A stretch of 21,847 bases of DNA from DATDVH01 sp035290045 (GTDB taxonomy: Bacteria > Patescibacteriota > Microgenomatia > UBA1406 > HO2-37-13b), in the NCBI GenBank assembly GCA_035290045.1, contig DATDVH010000023.1, positions 1 through 21,847 of the forward strand, read 5' to 3'. Made by a program: the position numbers and the translations under genes. This document shows positions 14,318-21,847 of the stretch, piece after piece (within the stretch, counting starts at the first letter, position 1; every line of letters begins with the position of its first letter). The notes beneath the pieces were generated by a model. That model saw nothing but the letters and a program-made list of their open reading frames with translations. It had not been told where the DNA came from and ran no database searches.

Positions 14318-15050
14318 TACTACATCAATCGCTATCCAATGCAATAATGTCAGTAAAACCTATAACCTGCACAAACAAAAAACATTTAAAGAATTTATAC
14401 CTGCACTCTTCTCTGGAAAACAAACGCGGCATAAATTTCATGCATTAGATGTAATACAGTTTTCCGTAAAAAAAGGTGAATCCATAGGAATCGTGGGAAA
14501 AAATGGTTCAGGAAAGTCAACACTGCTCAAACTCATAGCAGGAGTAACCCAACCAACAAAAGGAACTATCAAAATAAATGGCAGAATCGCTCCACTTATA
14601 GAACTAGGCGCAGGATTTCATCCCGATCTTACCGGCAAAGAAAATGTATTTTTGAACGGATCAATACTCGGATTTAAGAAAAAGGAAATGGATACACTCT
14701 ACAAGCACATCGTTGATTTTGCAGAGTTGTGGGAATTCATGGATCAACCGATTAAATTTTATTCATCAGGAATGTATATGCGGCTTGCCTTTTCAGTCGC
14801 GGTCGCTGAGACTCCTGATATTTTACTTCTTGATGAGATACTTGCAGTCGGAGATGTACAATTTCAGAAAAAATGTTTCTTAAAAATTAAGGAATTTCAA
14901 AGAAAAGGAACCACCATACTATTAGTTACTCATAATACGATTCAAACCGAACACTACTGCCAGAAAGCATTAGTTTTACACAGTGGTAAGCAAATCTTCT
15001 TTGGACCAGTTAAACAAGCTATTGAAACCTATGCACAAAGTACCGAATAG
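14310..15050 (+). CDS. ABC polysaccharide exporter ATPase (Wzt/TagH-like, short form)
   Basis: Cytoplasmic ATPase that powers the adjacent permease. The protein is 246 residues. Walker A is GKNGSGKST (Gly63-Thr71), the ABC signature is YSSGMYMR (151-158), Walker B is DILLLDEI (170-177) with catalytic Glu176, followed by the VGD D-loop region and a TTILLVTHN switch histidine. The 'NGRIAPLIELGAGFHPDLTGKENVFLNG' segment is diagnostic for Wzt/TagH ATPases. The protein stops right after the nucleotide-binding domain, so it lacks the C-terminal carbohydrate-binding domain that some Wzt proteins use to recognise the chain end. The start at 14310 is chosen by homology and the overlap with the permease. 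Confidence 0.93.
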   Translation: MSDTTSIAIQCNNVSKTYNLHKQKTFKEFIPALFSGKQTRHKFHALDVIQFSVKKGESIGIVGKNGSGKSTLLKLIAGVTQPTKGTIKINGRIAPLIELGAGFHPDLTGKENVFLNGSILGFKKKEMDTLYKHIVDFAELWEFMDQPIKFYSSGMYMRLAFSVAVAETPDILLLDEILAVGDVQFQKKCFLKIKEFQRKGTTILLVTHNTIQTEHYCQKALVLHSGKQIFFGPVKQAIETYAQSTE

Positions 15051-15831
15051 TCAAATAACCTGTATCATTCCTACGTTTACAAATACCAAAGGACTTATCA
15101 CCCTCGTTTCTTTTTTAAGAAAAATTGATTGTTATATAGTCATCATTGATAATGATTCTACTCAAGAAAAAAAAGATTTTTTTAAACCTCTTGAAAATCA
15201 TGTTGCGTACCTTCCTCAAAAAGAAAATAAAGGTTTTTCAGCATCAATCAACAAGGGAACAGAATATGCTCAAAACGAATGGCTTGCTATCCTCAATGAT
15301 GATATTGAGATTAACGATCAAGCACTCTTTAACAAACTGATCAACTATGCTCAGAAAAACAATCTCTGTGCGACAACTCCAGTACTTGTCAAACCAAATG
15401 GAAAGGTTGAAAACTATGGTTATCAAGTGCTTCCATGGGGAAAAATCAAACTTATTACTCATTATGATCCGTTACATACCAATTCTGATTATCTTGATGG
15501 TTTAACCGCCGCATGCCTTTTGATTAAAACAGAAATTTTTAAGAAAATTGGCGGTTTTGATGAACGATTTTTTGCGTACCTTGAAGATGTTGATCTATTT
15601 TTACGGCTTAAAAAAAAGGGTAAGAAATTTGGCGTATGCGGCACAATATCAGTCGTTCATAATCATATGACCACATCTATACACATGGGCAATTTTAAGC
15701 AAAAACAGGATTTTAAAAACTGGATACGAATTATCATAAAACATTGGGATAGAAAAACAGTAGTTAAAAATTTTCCAAGTATTTTTATTGAACGATTGCG
15801 CAACATCTCTGGAATTATAAAACAATTATGA
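15031..15831 (+). CDS. Glycosyltransferase family 2 (rhamnosyltransferase-like)
   Basis: Cytoplasmic inverting glycosyltransferase, 266 residues, with a GT-A fold. The N-terminus 'ITCIIPTFTN' and 'VIIDNDSTQ' form the nucleotide-binding strands. 'AILNDDIEIN' holds the metal-binding Asp90-Asp91, and 'FAYLEDVDLFLRLKKKG' holds the Glu185-Asp186 catalytic-base pair, as in WbbL-like enzymes. The nearby FDERFF and VVHNH segments are typical. The upstream frame extends to a GTG at 14983, but homology starts at the ATG at 15031, which overlaps the ATPase gene by 20 nt. The stop overlaps the following gene by 4 nt (ATGA). The sugar donor cannot be read from sequence. Confidence 0.9.
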   Translation: MHKVPNSQITCIIPTFTNTKGLITLVSFLRKIDCYIVIIDNDSTQEKKDFFKPLENHVAYLPQKENKGFSASINKGTEYAQNEWLAILNDDIEINDQALFNKLINYAQKNNLCATTPVLVKPNGKVENYGYQVLPWGKIKLITHYDPLHTNSDYLDGLTAACLLIKTEIFKKIGGFDERFFAYLEDVDLFLRLKKKGKKFGVCGTISVVHNHMTTSIHMGNFKQKQDFKNWIRIIIKHWDRKTVVKNFPSIFIERLRNISGIIKQL

Positions 15832-17159
15832 ATATTGCTTTTGAAATAAGCACGCTTATCACCGCTTCAGGATCATTTGGCGATAAGTCTGGAGTATATC
15901 GCTATACATACGGACTCATCACCTCACTCTACTCACTTCTCCAAAAAAAAGATAACCAATCTACTATTGTGCTTTTTTCTTTTAATCATAGTTTACTCAG
16001 ATACCCGCTCAATACAGAGATACTTAAATTTTGCAATCAAAAAAATATTATATTTATAAAAAAAATACCGCGCGTAAAAAGAGACGACATCACAATGTCA
16101 GAATTATTGTATCTTTCTTTTTTCAAACATACTGCAAAAATTATTAACACTTTTATTCCGATAAAATTAATGTATGAAAACTATATATATACTGTGCAAC
16201 ATAAAATGTATGTGCGTTTTTTGACACAACAATTAAAAAAATATCATGTAACTCATATTTTCCATTCACAGACTGGATTTTATCCCATGAAAACATTTAA
16301 AAATATTACTACCATCTATGATCTTACTCCTTTTTTGTTAAAGGATTTTCACCGGGAAGAAACATTAGATCTTCAAAAAAGAAAAATTATATTTACCCTA
16401 CGAGACTGCGATGGCATCATAGCAATCAGTAAATCAACCAAAAAAGATATGATATCTTACTCAAAGAATTTTTTAAGAAAAAAAATCGTGATCGGCTATC
16501 CCGGGCTTGATCACATATTCAACTCATCGCAATCAACCAAAAATACTCCCAATTTTGATATGCTCAAAAACGTTTTCAACAAAAATTGCAATGGTATTGA
16601 GAGAAAAAAATATATTCTGTATTACGGCACTTTTGAACCGCGTAAAAATCTTCCTTACCTTGTTCAAGCATTTTACGAATTGCAAAATAATCAAGAAATT
16701 CCTATAGATTTTAGATTGATCTTCACAGGAGGAGCAGGATGGGGGAATGTAAAAAAAAATATAGCCAATTATTTACAAGAAAACTACCCAGAAAACCAAA
16801 ATAAAACTATTTCCGTGCTTGATTATATCAATGATAAATATCTACTTCTTTTTATTCAAAACGCATATGCAGTCGTATACCCCAGCCTCTATGAAGGTTT
16901 TGGCCTTCCAGTATTGGAAAGTATGTCACTTGGTATACCGGTGATATGTTCAGACACTTCATCACTTCCTGAAGTCGGAGGAAATGCGGTATCATATATT
17001 GATCCGTATGATTTTTTTGATCTCAAGAATAAAATAAAACATCTTGTCAACCATCCAGAATATGCACACACATTATCTCAAAAAGGCATTATACAAAGCA
17101 AAAAATTCACGTGGGAAAAAACAGCAAAAAAAATCTATACATTTATGCATGATTTATAA
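15828..17159 (+). CDS. Glycosyltransferase family 4
   Basis: Retaining GT-B glycosyltransferase of 443 residues, probably cytoplasmic. The N-terminal acceptor domain includes 'FEISTL' and 'SGVYRYTYGL', the glycine-rich loop of GT4 enzymes. The C-terminal donor domain has 'YYGTFEPRKNLPYLVQAF' and the E-x7-E motif in 'YEGFGLPVLE' (Glu356 and Glu364), then 'VICSDTSSLPEVGGNAVSYIDPYD', all normal for mannosyl- or related transferases. The middle region (roughly residues 80-140) is unusually Lys/Ile/Tyr-rich and longer than in typical members. It overlaps the preceding GT2 gene by 4 nt and precedes a second GT4 by 5 nt, so the three probably act in sequence on the same chain. Confidence 0.92.
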   Translation: MNIAFEISTLITASGSFGDKSGVYRYTYGLITSLYSLLQKKDNQSTIVLFSFNHSLLRYPLNTEILKFCNQKNIIFIKKIPRVKRDDITMSELLYLSFFKHTAKIINTFIPIKLMYENYIYTVQHKMYVRFLTQQLKKYHVTHIFHSQTGFYPMKTFKNITTIYDLTPFLLKDFHREETLDLQKRKIIFTLRDCDGIIAISKSTKKDMISYSKNFLRKKIVIGYPGLDHIFNSSQSTKNTPNFDMLKNVFNKNCNGIERKKYILYYGTFEPRKNLPYLVQAFYELQNNQEIPIDFRLIFTGGAGWGNVKKNIANYLQENYPENQNKTISVLDYINDKYLLLFIQNAYAVVYPSLYEGFGLPVLESMSLGIPVICSDTSSLPEVGGNAVSYIDPYDFFDLKNKIKHLVNHPEYAHTLSQKGIIQSKKFTWEKTAKKIYTFMHDL

Positions 17160-17164
17160 TCTGT

Positions 17165-18262
17165 ATGGTTATCGGAATAGATATCTCAATGCTTGTCTAT
17201 CAAGGATCAGGAGTCGCCACGTACACGTATAATCTTGCAAAATCACTGCTGAAGTATGACAAAAAGAATGAATATCGTTTTTTTTATTCGTCATTACGAA
17301 GACCTAAACATTTTCCCTATCTTCAAGAACTAAAAGAAATGGGGGGTAAAATATACGATCATCGTTTTCCACCAAAAGTACTCAAGCTCTGGTGGAATAG
17401 ATTTCACATAATTCCAGTTGAATGGTTTATTGGAAGGGTTGATATTTTTCATTCTTCTGATTTCCTACGACCTCCGTTTCTTAAAGGAACTAGAGGAATA
17501 ACAACAATCCATGATTTGACATGGAAAAAATTCCCGCAGTTTCATACTCCAGAGATCGTAAAAGCACACGAAAAAAAACTAAAACTGACGATTGAATTAG
17601 ACGACATAATCATCGTTGATTCTGATAAAACAAAAGAAGATTTGCTCTATTATTATCCCAATAGTAAAAATCCTATTTACACTATTCCTCTCGGAGTTGA
17701 TCAAAAGTATTTCGCGCGTCATTCCAAAAAAAACATTCAAAGAACAATGAAAAAATACCTTATAAAAAAACCCTACTTACTCTATGTTGGAGCAATAGAA
17801 CCACGAAAAAATATTGTAACATTGATCAAATCATTTAAAAAAGTGCTGATGGATAAGCCTGAATATTATCTTGTGCTTGCAGGACGAGCTGGATGGAAAA
17901 ATGAAGATGTCTTCAAAGAAATAAATAAATTAAAATTAGAAGAAAAAATAATCTTTACAGGTTTTGTGAATGAAAATGATCTTTCATCGGTATATCAAGG
18001 AGCATCAGTATTTGTATATCCCTCTTTATACGAAGGATTTGGACTTCCCCCTCTTGAAGCGCTTGCATCAGGGATACCAACGATTGCATTTAATTCTCCA
18101 AGTATGCATGTTAATTTTACTTTGAAGATTGATAAGGATCATCTTGCCAGACTAATACTAAATTTAATAGAAAGAGCTCTCTTGCCAAAAATAAAAATTC
18201 CGCTCTGGAAGGAAACGGCAATAAAAACTCTAGAAACCTACTCAAAAATTATTCAAGACTGA
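17165..18262 (+). CDS. Glycosyltransferase family 4 with altered C-terminal segment
   Basis: GT-B glycosyltransferase of 365 residues. 'IGIDISMLVYQGSGVATYTYNLAKSLL' is the N-terminal loop, 'IHDLTWKKFPQFHTPE' the acceptor-side segment, and 'YVGAIEPRKNIVTLIKSF' the start of the donor domain. E-x7-E is intact in 'YEGFGLPPLE' (Glu290, Glu298). After 'GIPTIAFNSPS' the usual 'SLPEV.GDAA..VDP' donor-binding segment is missing and replaced by 'MHVNFTLKIDKDH', while the terminal helix 'LARLILNLI' and 'WKETAIKTLETY' return to family pattern. The 3' end overlaps the convergent membrane-protein gene by 14 nt. The enzyme may be functional with a shortened loop or weakened. Confidence 0.85.
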   Translation: MVIGIDISMLVYQGSGVATYTYNLAKSLLKYDKKNEYRFFYSSLRRPKHFPYLQELKEMGGKIYDHRFPPKVLKLWWNRFHIIPVEWFIGRVDIFHSSDFLRPPFLKGTRGITTIHDLTWKKFPQFHTPEIVKAHEKKLKLTIELDDIIIVDSDKTKEDLLYYYPNSKNPIYTIPLGVDQKYFARHSKKNIQRTMKKYLIKKPYLLYVGAIEPRKNIVTLIKSFKKVLMDKPEYYLVLAGRAGWKNEDVFKEINKLKLEEKIIFTGFVNENDLSSVYQGASVFVYPSLYEGFGLPPLEALASGIPTIAFNSPSMHVNFTLKIDKDHLARLILNLIERALLPKIKIPLWKETAIKTLETYSKIIQD

Positions 18263-20462
18263 TTTTTCTAACATCTACCGCAAGATCGCGATCATCAAAA
18301 CTTAAACCTAACGTTTTGGGATTATACAGATGGTCAAATACAAGTTTTATATTGAGAACTTCATTTTTATAAGTCCCAATAGTAAAAATATATTCATCCC
18401 ATTGAGTATCTATTGATTGCTCGCTGATTTTCTTTTCATTGACATATACGGTCATTGTTTGAGGTTTTTTCAAAGTTACTGTTTGAATATGTAAGGTAGT
18501 CACAGAATTTTTTCTTGCCACAAGTCTCATGGTTGCACTTTTTGCATTGATCCATCTATGTTCATCTTCGCGAACGCTCCAGCCGGAAATAAAAAGACTG
18601 TCCTGATGCTCGCCGGTTTTAAAATCAATAAAATGCAAAGAGACCTTTGATTCAAGCAAACACTCATCAGAATCACACGCTCTCACCAGTTTGTAATATT
18701 CATTCTCCCATGTGGTATTTTTAGCTAAAATCATCGCAGGCTTGCTATACAAACTGTATTTTGAAATCAAAATAAGACTGCTGTCAGGAATAAATTTTTC
18801 TAATCTGCTAAAATTATCCGCCGAATAGATTTTATAATCAGAATTTAAAAAATAATCCGTCCATATTTTTGACCAATAGTTTTGAGAACCTATGATAATA
18901 GACTGCATATATATCGGCTCCTGTATATTTTGTTTTTTTATCTCCTCCAAAGAAATAAATGATGTATCAACTGTAATCCGCTCACGGACAAAACGCCGCA
19001 TAAGCGCCAATCCAAAAAAAATTTCCAGACCGATAAGAATAAAAATTATAAAAAAAAATTGTTTTTTTCTTCTTAAGATTTCACCCATTCCCACAGCAAA
19101 TAACATAAGCAAAAGAGGAAGGGTATAGGTTACGACACGATTGAAAGCGAAAAAATTTTGATTCACTATTGACAACCAAATATAAAATAATATATACACA
19201 ATCATAAAACTTACGGTTATCAGCTTTTTTTTTGACACATGCAAGCCGAGTATTATTACGGCAATAACCGCCATGCTTACAACTAACGCAGTAAATACGG
19301 GAAGCGGTTCAAAAGAATGAATACTGTAAAAACCCATCATTTCAAACGGATTGGCATACGGCAATTCTTTTCTAAAAAGATTCCATCCTATCACCGCTTT
19401 GGTAAATGTGACTTGGGGCATATCAACAACAACCTGATTAATAACAGACACCGAGCTTATTAAAAAAACCGTCAAACCGATTTTTATTAACACGCGCCAG
19501 TAAGCGGCATACTGTTTTTGCAATAAAAACCTGAATATTAAAAGAATTCCCAAAGGAACTAAAACAAAAAAAATTGATTCATGATAAGAAAAATACAAAA
19601 CGGCAAAAGCAATGCTTATTATAATGTCATGCTTGTTTATGTATTTATTTTTTTCATCATCGCTGAAAAAATATGAAAAAAATCCGATAATCAAAAATAA
19701 TTCTATCCCCCAGAAAAGAACCTGTCCGAAGAAATTATGATATACCATATATAATAAATTCGCATTAAACCCGAACAATATAAACGCAAAAACCATTACA
19801 ATAGTTGAAGGTTTATAGATTAATTTTATTAATACATGAAGTAACGGTAAGCAGAGAACAAATAAAATCGCCTGCAGGAGATATTCAAGCTGATACCCTT
19901 TGAGATTGAGAACCGAAAGAAAAAAAGACAACAGCATAGGACTTCCCCAGCGGTATCCTCCGGCGATAAGATTTCCCACGCCAAGATATCGCTCCTTTAA
20001 CGAAACTTGATTTGTTCGGAAAAATTCATTGATGCTATGATTGACAAGATAATCTCCCGTTAAAGCATATATCGCCGGATCGTTATTTCCCAAAGAAATT
20101 GTCGTAAGGTATTTCTCATGACGCAAGAGAGGATAAGAAGCAACGGTAAAAACCATGAGCATTAAAAAACCAATATATAAAACTTCTTTGAAGCTTATTA
20201 CAAATTTTAAAGAAGTTTTGAAAATTACAAATACGTCAAGAAAGAGTAGTAAACCTATGAGAACAGGAGAAACAACAAATACCGACATACCTGCTAAACT
20301 AAAGATAACTAAAGTAAAAATCAAAAAAATAATGGCAACCCAGGGAATAAGCCAAAATGAATATTGACGCAAAGAACTCGGCAGTATAAGCAATGTCAAT
20401 CCGTATCCTAAAATATACAGAATTGCAATAATTGCAACCGTATAAAGAAAAATATTCAACAT
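18249..20462 (-). CDS. Large polytopic membrane protein with C-terminal beta domain, GT-C-like
   Basis: The protein is 737 residues with about thirteen predicted membrane spans (residues 1 to about 480) and a soluble C-terminal half. An outer loop after the third or fourth span reads 'ISLGNNDPAIYALTGDYL', with an Asp-Pro..Tyr arrangement that may be the catalytic loop of a GT-C glycosyltransferase. 'GGYRWGSPMLLSF' follows and is shared with the next gene. The last 140 residues ('FISGWSVREDEHRWINAKSATMRLVA' region, in pieces, and following strands) look like a carbohydrate-binding beta-sandwich of the kind attached to some membrane glycosyltransferases (DUF7024-like, inferred). It starts 2 nt after the stop of its upstream paralogue, so the two are co-transcribed. 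Substrate unknown. Confidence 0.65.
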   Translation of the reverse strand: MLNIFLYTVAIIAILYILGYGLTLLILPSSLRQYSFWLIPWVAIIFLIFTLVIFSLAGMSVFVVSPVLIGLLLFLDVFVIFKTSLKFVISFKEVLYIGFLMLMVFTVASYPLLRHEKYLTTISLGNNDPAIYALTGDYLVNHSINEFFRTNQVSLKERYLGVGNLIAGGYRWGSPMLLSFFLSVLNLKGYQLEYLLQAILFVLCLPLLHVLIKLIYKPSTIVMVFAFILFGFNANLLYMVYHNFFGQVLFWGIELFLIIGFFSYFFSDDEKNKYINKHDIIISIAFAVLYFSYHESIFFVLVPLGILLIFRFLLQKQYAAYWRVLIKIGLTVFLISSVSVINQVVVDMPQVTFTKAVIGWNLFRKELPYANPFEMMGFYSIHSFEPLPVFTALVVSMAVIAVIILGLHVSKKKLITVSFMIVYILFYIWLSIVNQNFFAFNRVVTYTLPLLLMLFAVGMGEILRRKKQFFFIIFILIGLEIFFGLALMRRFVRERITVDTSFISLEEIKKQNIQEPIYMQSIIIGSQNYWSKIWTDYFLNSDYKIYSADNFSRLEKFIPDSSLILISKYSLYSKPAMILAKNTTWENEYYKLVRACDSDECLLESKVSLHFIDFKTGEHQDSLFISGWSVREDEHRWINAKSATMRLVARKNSVTTLHIQTVTLKKPQTMTVYVNEKKISEQSIDTQWDEYIFTIGTYKNEVLNIKLVFDHLYNPKTLGLSFDDRDLAVDVRKISLE

Positions 20463-20464
20463 AT

Positions 20465-21847
20465 TTACTTTTTTATTAATTTTTCCAGATCGTCGGCATA
20501 GGGAATCTTTTCAATCTTACCAAGTTTATAATATTCGTTTTCCCATAAAATAGTTTTGAAGTGTAGTTTTTTTCCTTGGTATTCAACAATATCTTTTTCC
20601 GCCAAAACCGTATATTCTTCCGGCAACGACGGTATTTCCGTAGGAAAATTTTGACTGGTAATAATGAGCCGATCCATCAAGAAATATTCCCGCCACAACC
20701 TCTTCCACAAATCATATTCGCCCAAGAATACATCCGCGGTATAAAACGGCTGGGGAATATTTTTTGCAGAATTAAGCTCTTCCAAAGATATAAGCGCTTT
20801 ATCAACAACCCGCATATGCCAATACATTTGGTAGGTAGTGCGATACGCAGATCGCGCGATTAAAATGAAAACAATCGCAATGACCACATATTTAAAATTC
20901 TTATGAAAGAAAGATAACACATAGATAACTCCGCTGGTAAAAAGTATAGGATAAAGAAATAATGAATAAGTGATAGCGCGATGATAAGTAAAAAAATTTG
21001 GGAAAATAAAACGCAATCCGATATAAACTATTAAAAATGTAAGTAAGTATGCAAGCAGGACAAGGGAAGATTTTAATTTTTTGAAACCTATCCACCAAAT
21101 CATGACAATAGGAATACTTACAATGAAATCAATTAGTACGGGAAGGTCTTTAGAATAATACAGATTATAAAAACCCATAATTTCAAGGGGCGTTGCATAC
21201 GGTATATTCTCCCACCCTATAAATGCCGACCGTGTGGAAGATGCGATTATTTTTATATTCTGCTCTACGGCGGTTCCGAATGTATACGGATTAATCACAA
21301 AAGCTAACGCGCATATTTTCAGAAATCGTACCGTATAAATAATATTTTTGTTTCTTAAAGCATGCAAAACAACGGCAATAATAAGAGGAACAAACGCAAA
21401 CGCCAGTCCTTCGGGATATATTGTTGTAATAGAAGATATAGACAATGCTATAAGAAGATCAAAAAAATTAAAATGCAAAGACGCATCAACGCTCTTAAAG
21501 TATTCATATATCAAAAGAAATAGCACTATATATATTCCTGAAAAAAGAAACTGGGTAAAAAAAACATTGTAAACCATGTATAACATGGTTGAATTAAAAG
21601 CAAACGTAAAAAAAATCAACAGCATAAGAAACTTTCCTCCTTTTGCCATCATTCGTTTTACCAAGATGTATACCAGAGGAAACGAAAGAACAAAACTCAA
21701 AACCAGCAGTATGAAATATACGGCATACGCCCTGATTCCCAACACGCTTGCAATAAAACTCAAAACCATAGGACTTCCCCAGCGGAATCCTCCGTGTAGT
21801 AAATCACCGGTCGCCAATAAATACGGTTTGTAATGCTCAAATAATTT
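20465..21847 (-). CDS. Paralogous polytopic membrane protein, 5' end off window
   Basis: The frame is open through the window edge: upstream of the internal TTG at 21817 it reads KLFEHYKPYLLATGDLLHGG, matching the paralogue's 'LKERYLGVGNLIAGGYRWGSP', so the gene is cut at its N-terminus and about 460 residues are visible. It shares with the downstream gene the GGFRWGSPMVLSF motif, the 'STMLYMVYNVFFTQ' span, the 'YATPLEIMGFYNLYYSKDLPV' loop and the 'WENEYYKL' segment close to the C-terminus. About ten spans are visible. It lacks the C-terminal beta domain present in its paralogue and ends with a short Lys-rich tail. Likely a GT-C-like surface-sugar enzyme, inferred from its paralogue and locus. 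Confidence 0.65.
   Translation of the reverse strand, partial: KLFEHYKPYLLATGDLLHGGFRWGSPMVLSFIASVLGIRAYAVYFILLVLSFVLSFPLVYILVKRMMAKGGKFLMLLIFFTFAFNSTMLYMVYNVFFTQFLFSGIYIVLFLLIYEYFKSVDASLHFNFFDLLIALSISSITTIYPEGLAFAFVPLIIAVVLHALRNKNIIYTVRFLKICALAFVINPYTFGTAVEQNIKIIASSTRSAFIGWENIPYATPLEIMGFYNLYYSKDLPVLIDFIVSIPIVMIWWIGFKKLKSSLVLLAYLLTFLIVYIGLRFIFPNFFTYHRAITYSLFLYPILFTSGVIYVLSFFHKNFKYVVIAIVFILIARSAYRTTYQMYWHMRVVDKALISLEELNSAKNIPQPFYTADVFLGEYDLWKRLWREYFLMDRLIITSQNFPTEIPSLPEEYTVLAEKDIVEYQGKKLHFKTILWENEYYKLGKIEKIPYADDLEKLIKK

Noticed and set aside
17155..17160. TATAAT just before the second GT4 gene as another leaderless promoter
   Set aside because: It ends only 4 nt before the ATG, has no -35 box, and lies inside a tight operon; probably chance.
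1..21847. tRNA, rRNA or CRISPR array
   Set aside because: Intergenic gaps are short (at most about 230 nt) and none shows a cloverleaf, rRNA-like sequence or regularly spaced repeats.

Overview
The window looks like a compact, AT-rich chromosome segment from a Candidate Phyla Radiation (Patescibacteria, perhaps Microgenomates-like) bacterium. This placement is an inference from gene content, small lysine- and isoleucine-rich proteins, many short membrane or secreted proteins of unknown family, and tight gene packing. TGA acts as a stop at the ends of several intact genes (14317, 15831, 18262), so the genetic code is not the TGA=Gly code of Gracilibacteria and Absconditabacteria.

Left part (1-8945), core genes: the tail of a retropepsin-like aspartic protease, rpmE (bL31), gyrB, an unknown gene with an ADP-ribosyltransferase-like HGT motif, ppa, gyrA and a divergent folD, all on the plus strand. 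lepA (EF4) follows on the minus strand, converging on folD. A 30-bp perfect palindrome lies between ppa and gyrA.

Middle part (8946-12191), accessory: a gap with a perfect 11-bp-arm hairpin and a frameshifted relic of a small DNA-binding-type ORF; a GT39/PMT-like membrane glycosyltransferase carrying three low-complexity insertions; a second gene relic; a small secreted protein; and a membrane-anchored protein. The last two are divergent.

Right part (12212-21847), cell-surface polysaccharide locus: a MOP-type flippase, an ABC-2 polysaccharide exporter (Wzm-like permease and short Wzt-like ATPase), a GT2 and two GT4 glycosyltransferases on the plus strand. Two tandem paralogous large membrane proteins (GT-C-like) lie on the minus strand; the second runs off the window. 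Together these could build a sugar chain on a lipid carrier, move it across the membrane, and add sugars on the outer face.

The most notable signal is regulatory. At five genes spread along the window a sigma70-like -10 hexamer ends exactly 6-7 nt before the start codon, and at three of them a good -35 box is also present. This geometry predicts leaderless mRNAs. The other unusual signal is a set of short AT-rich repeats embedded in frame in coding sequences, in opposite orientations depending on whether the protein region is membrane-spanning or soluble.
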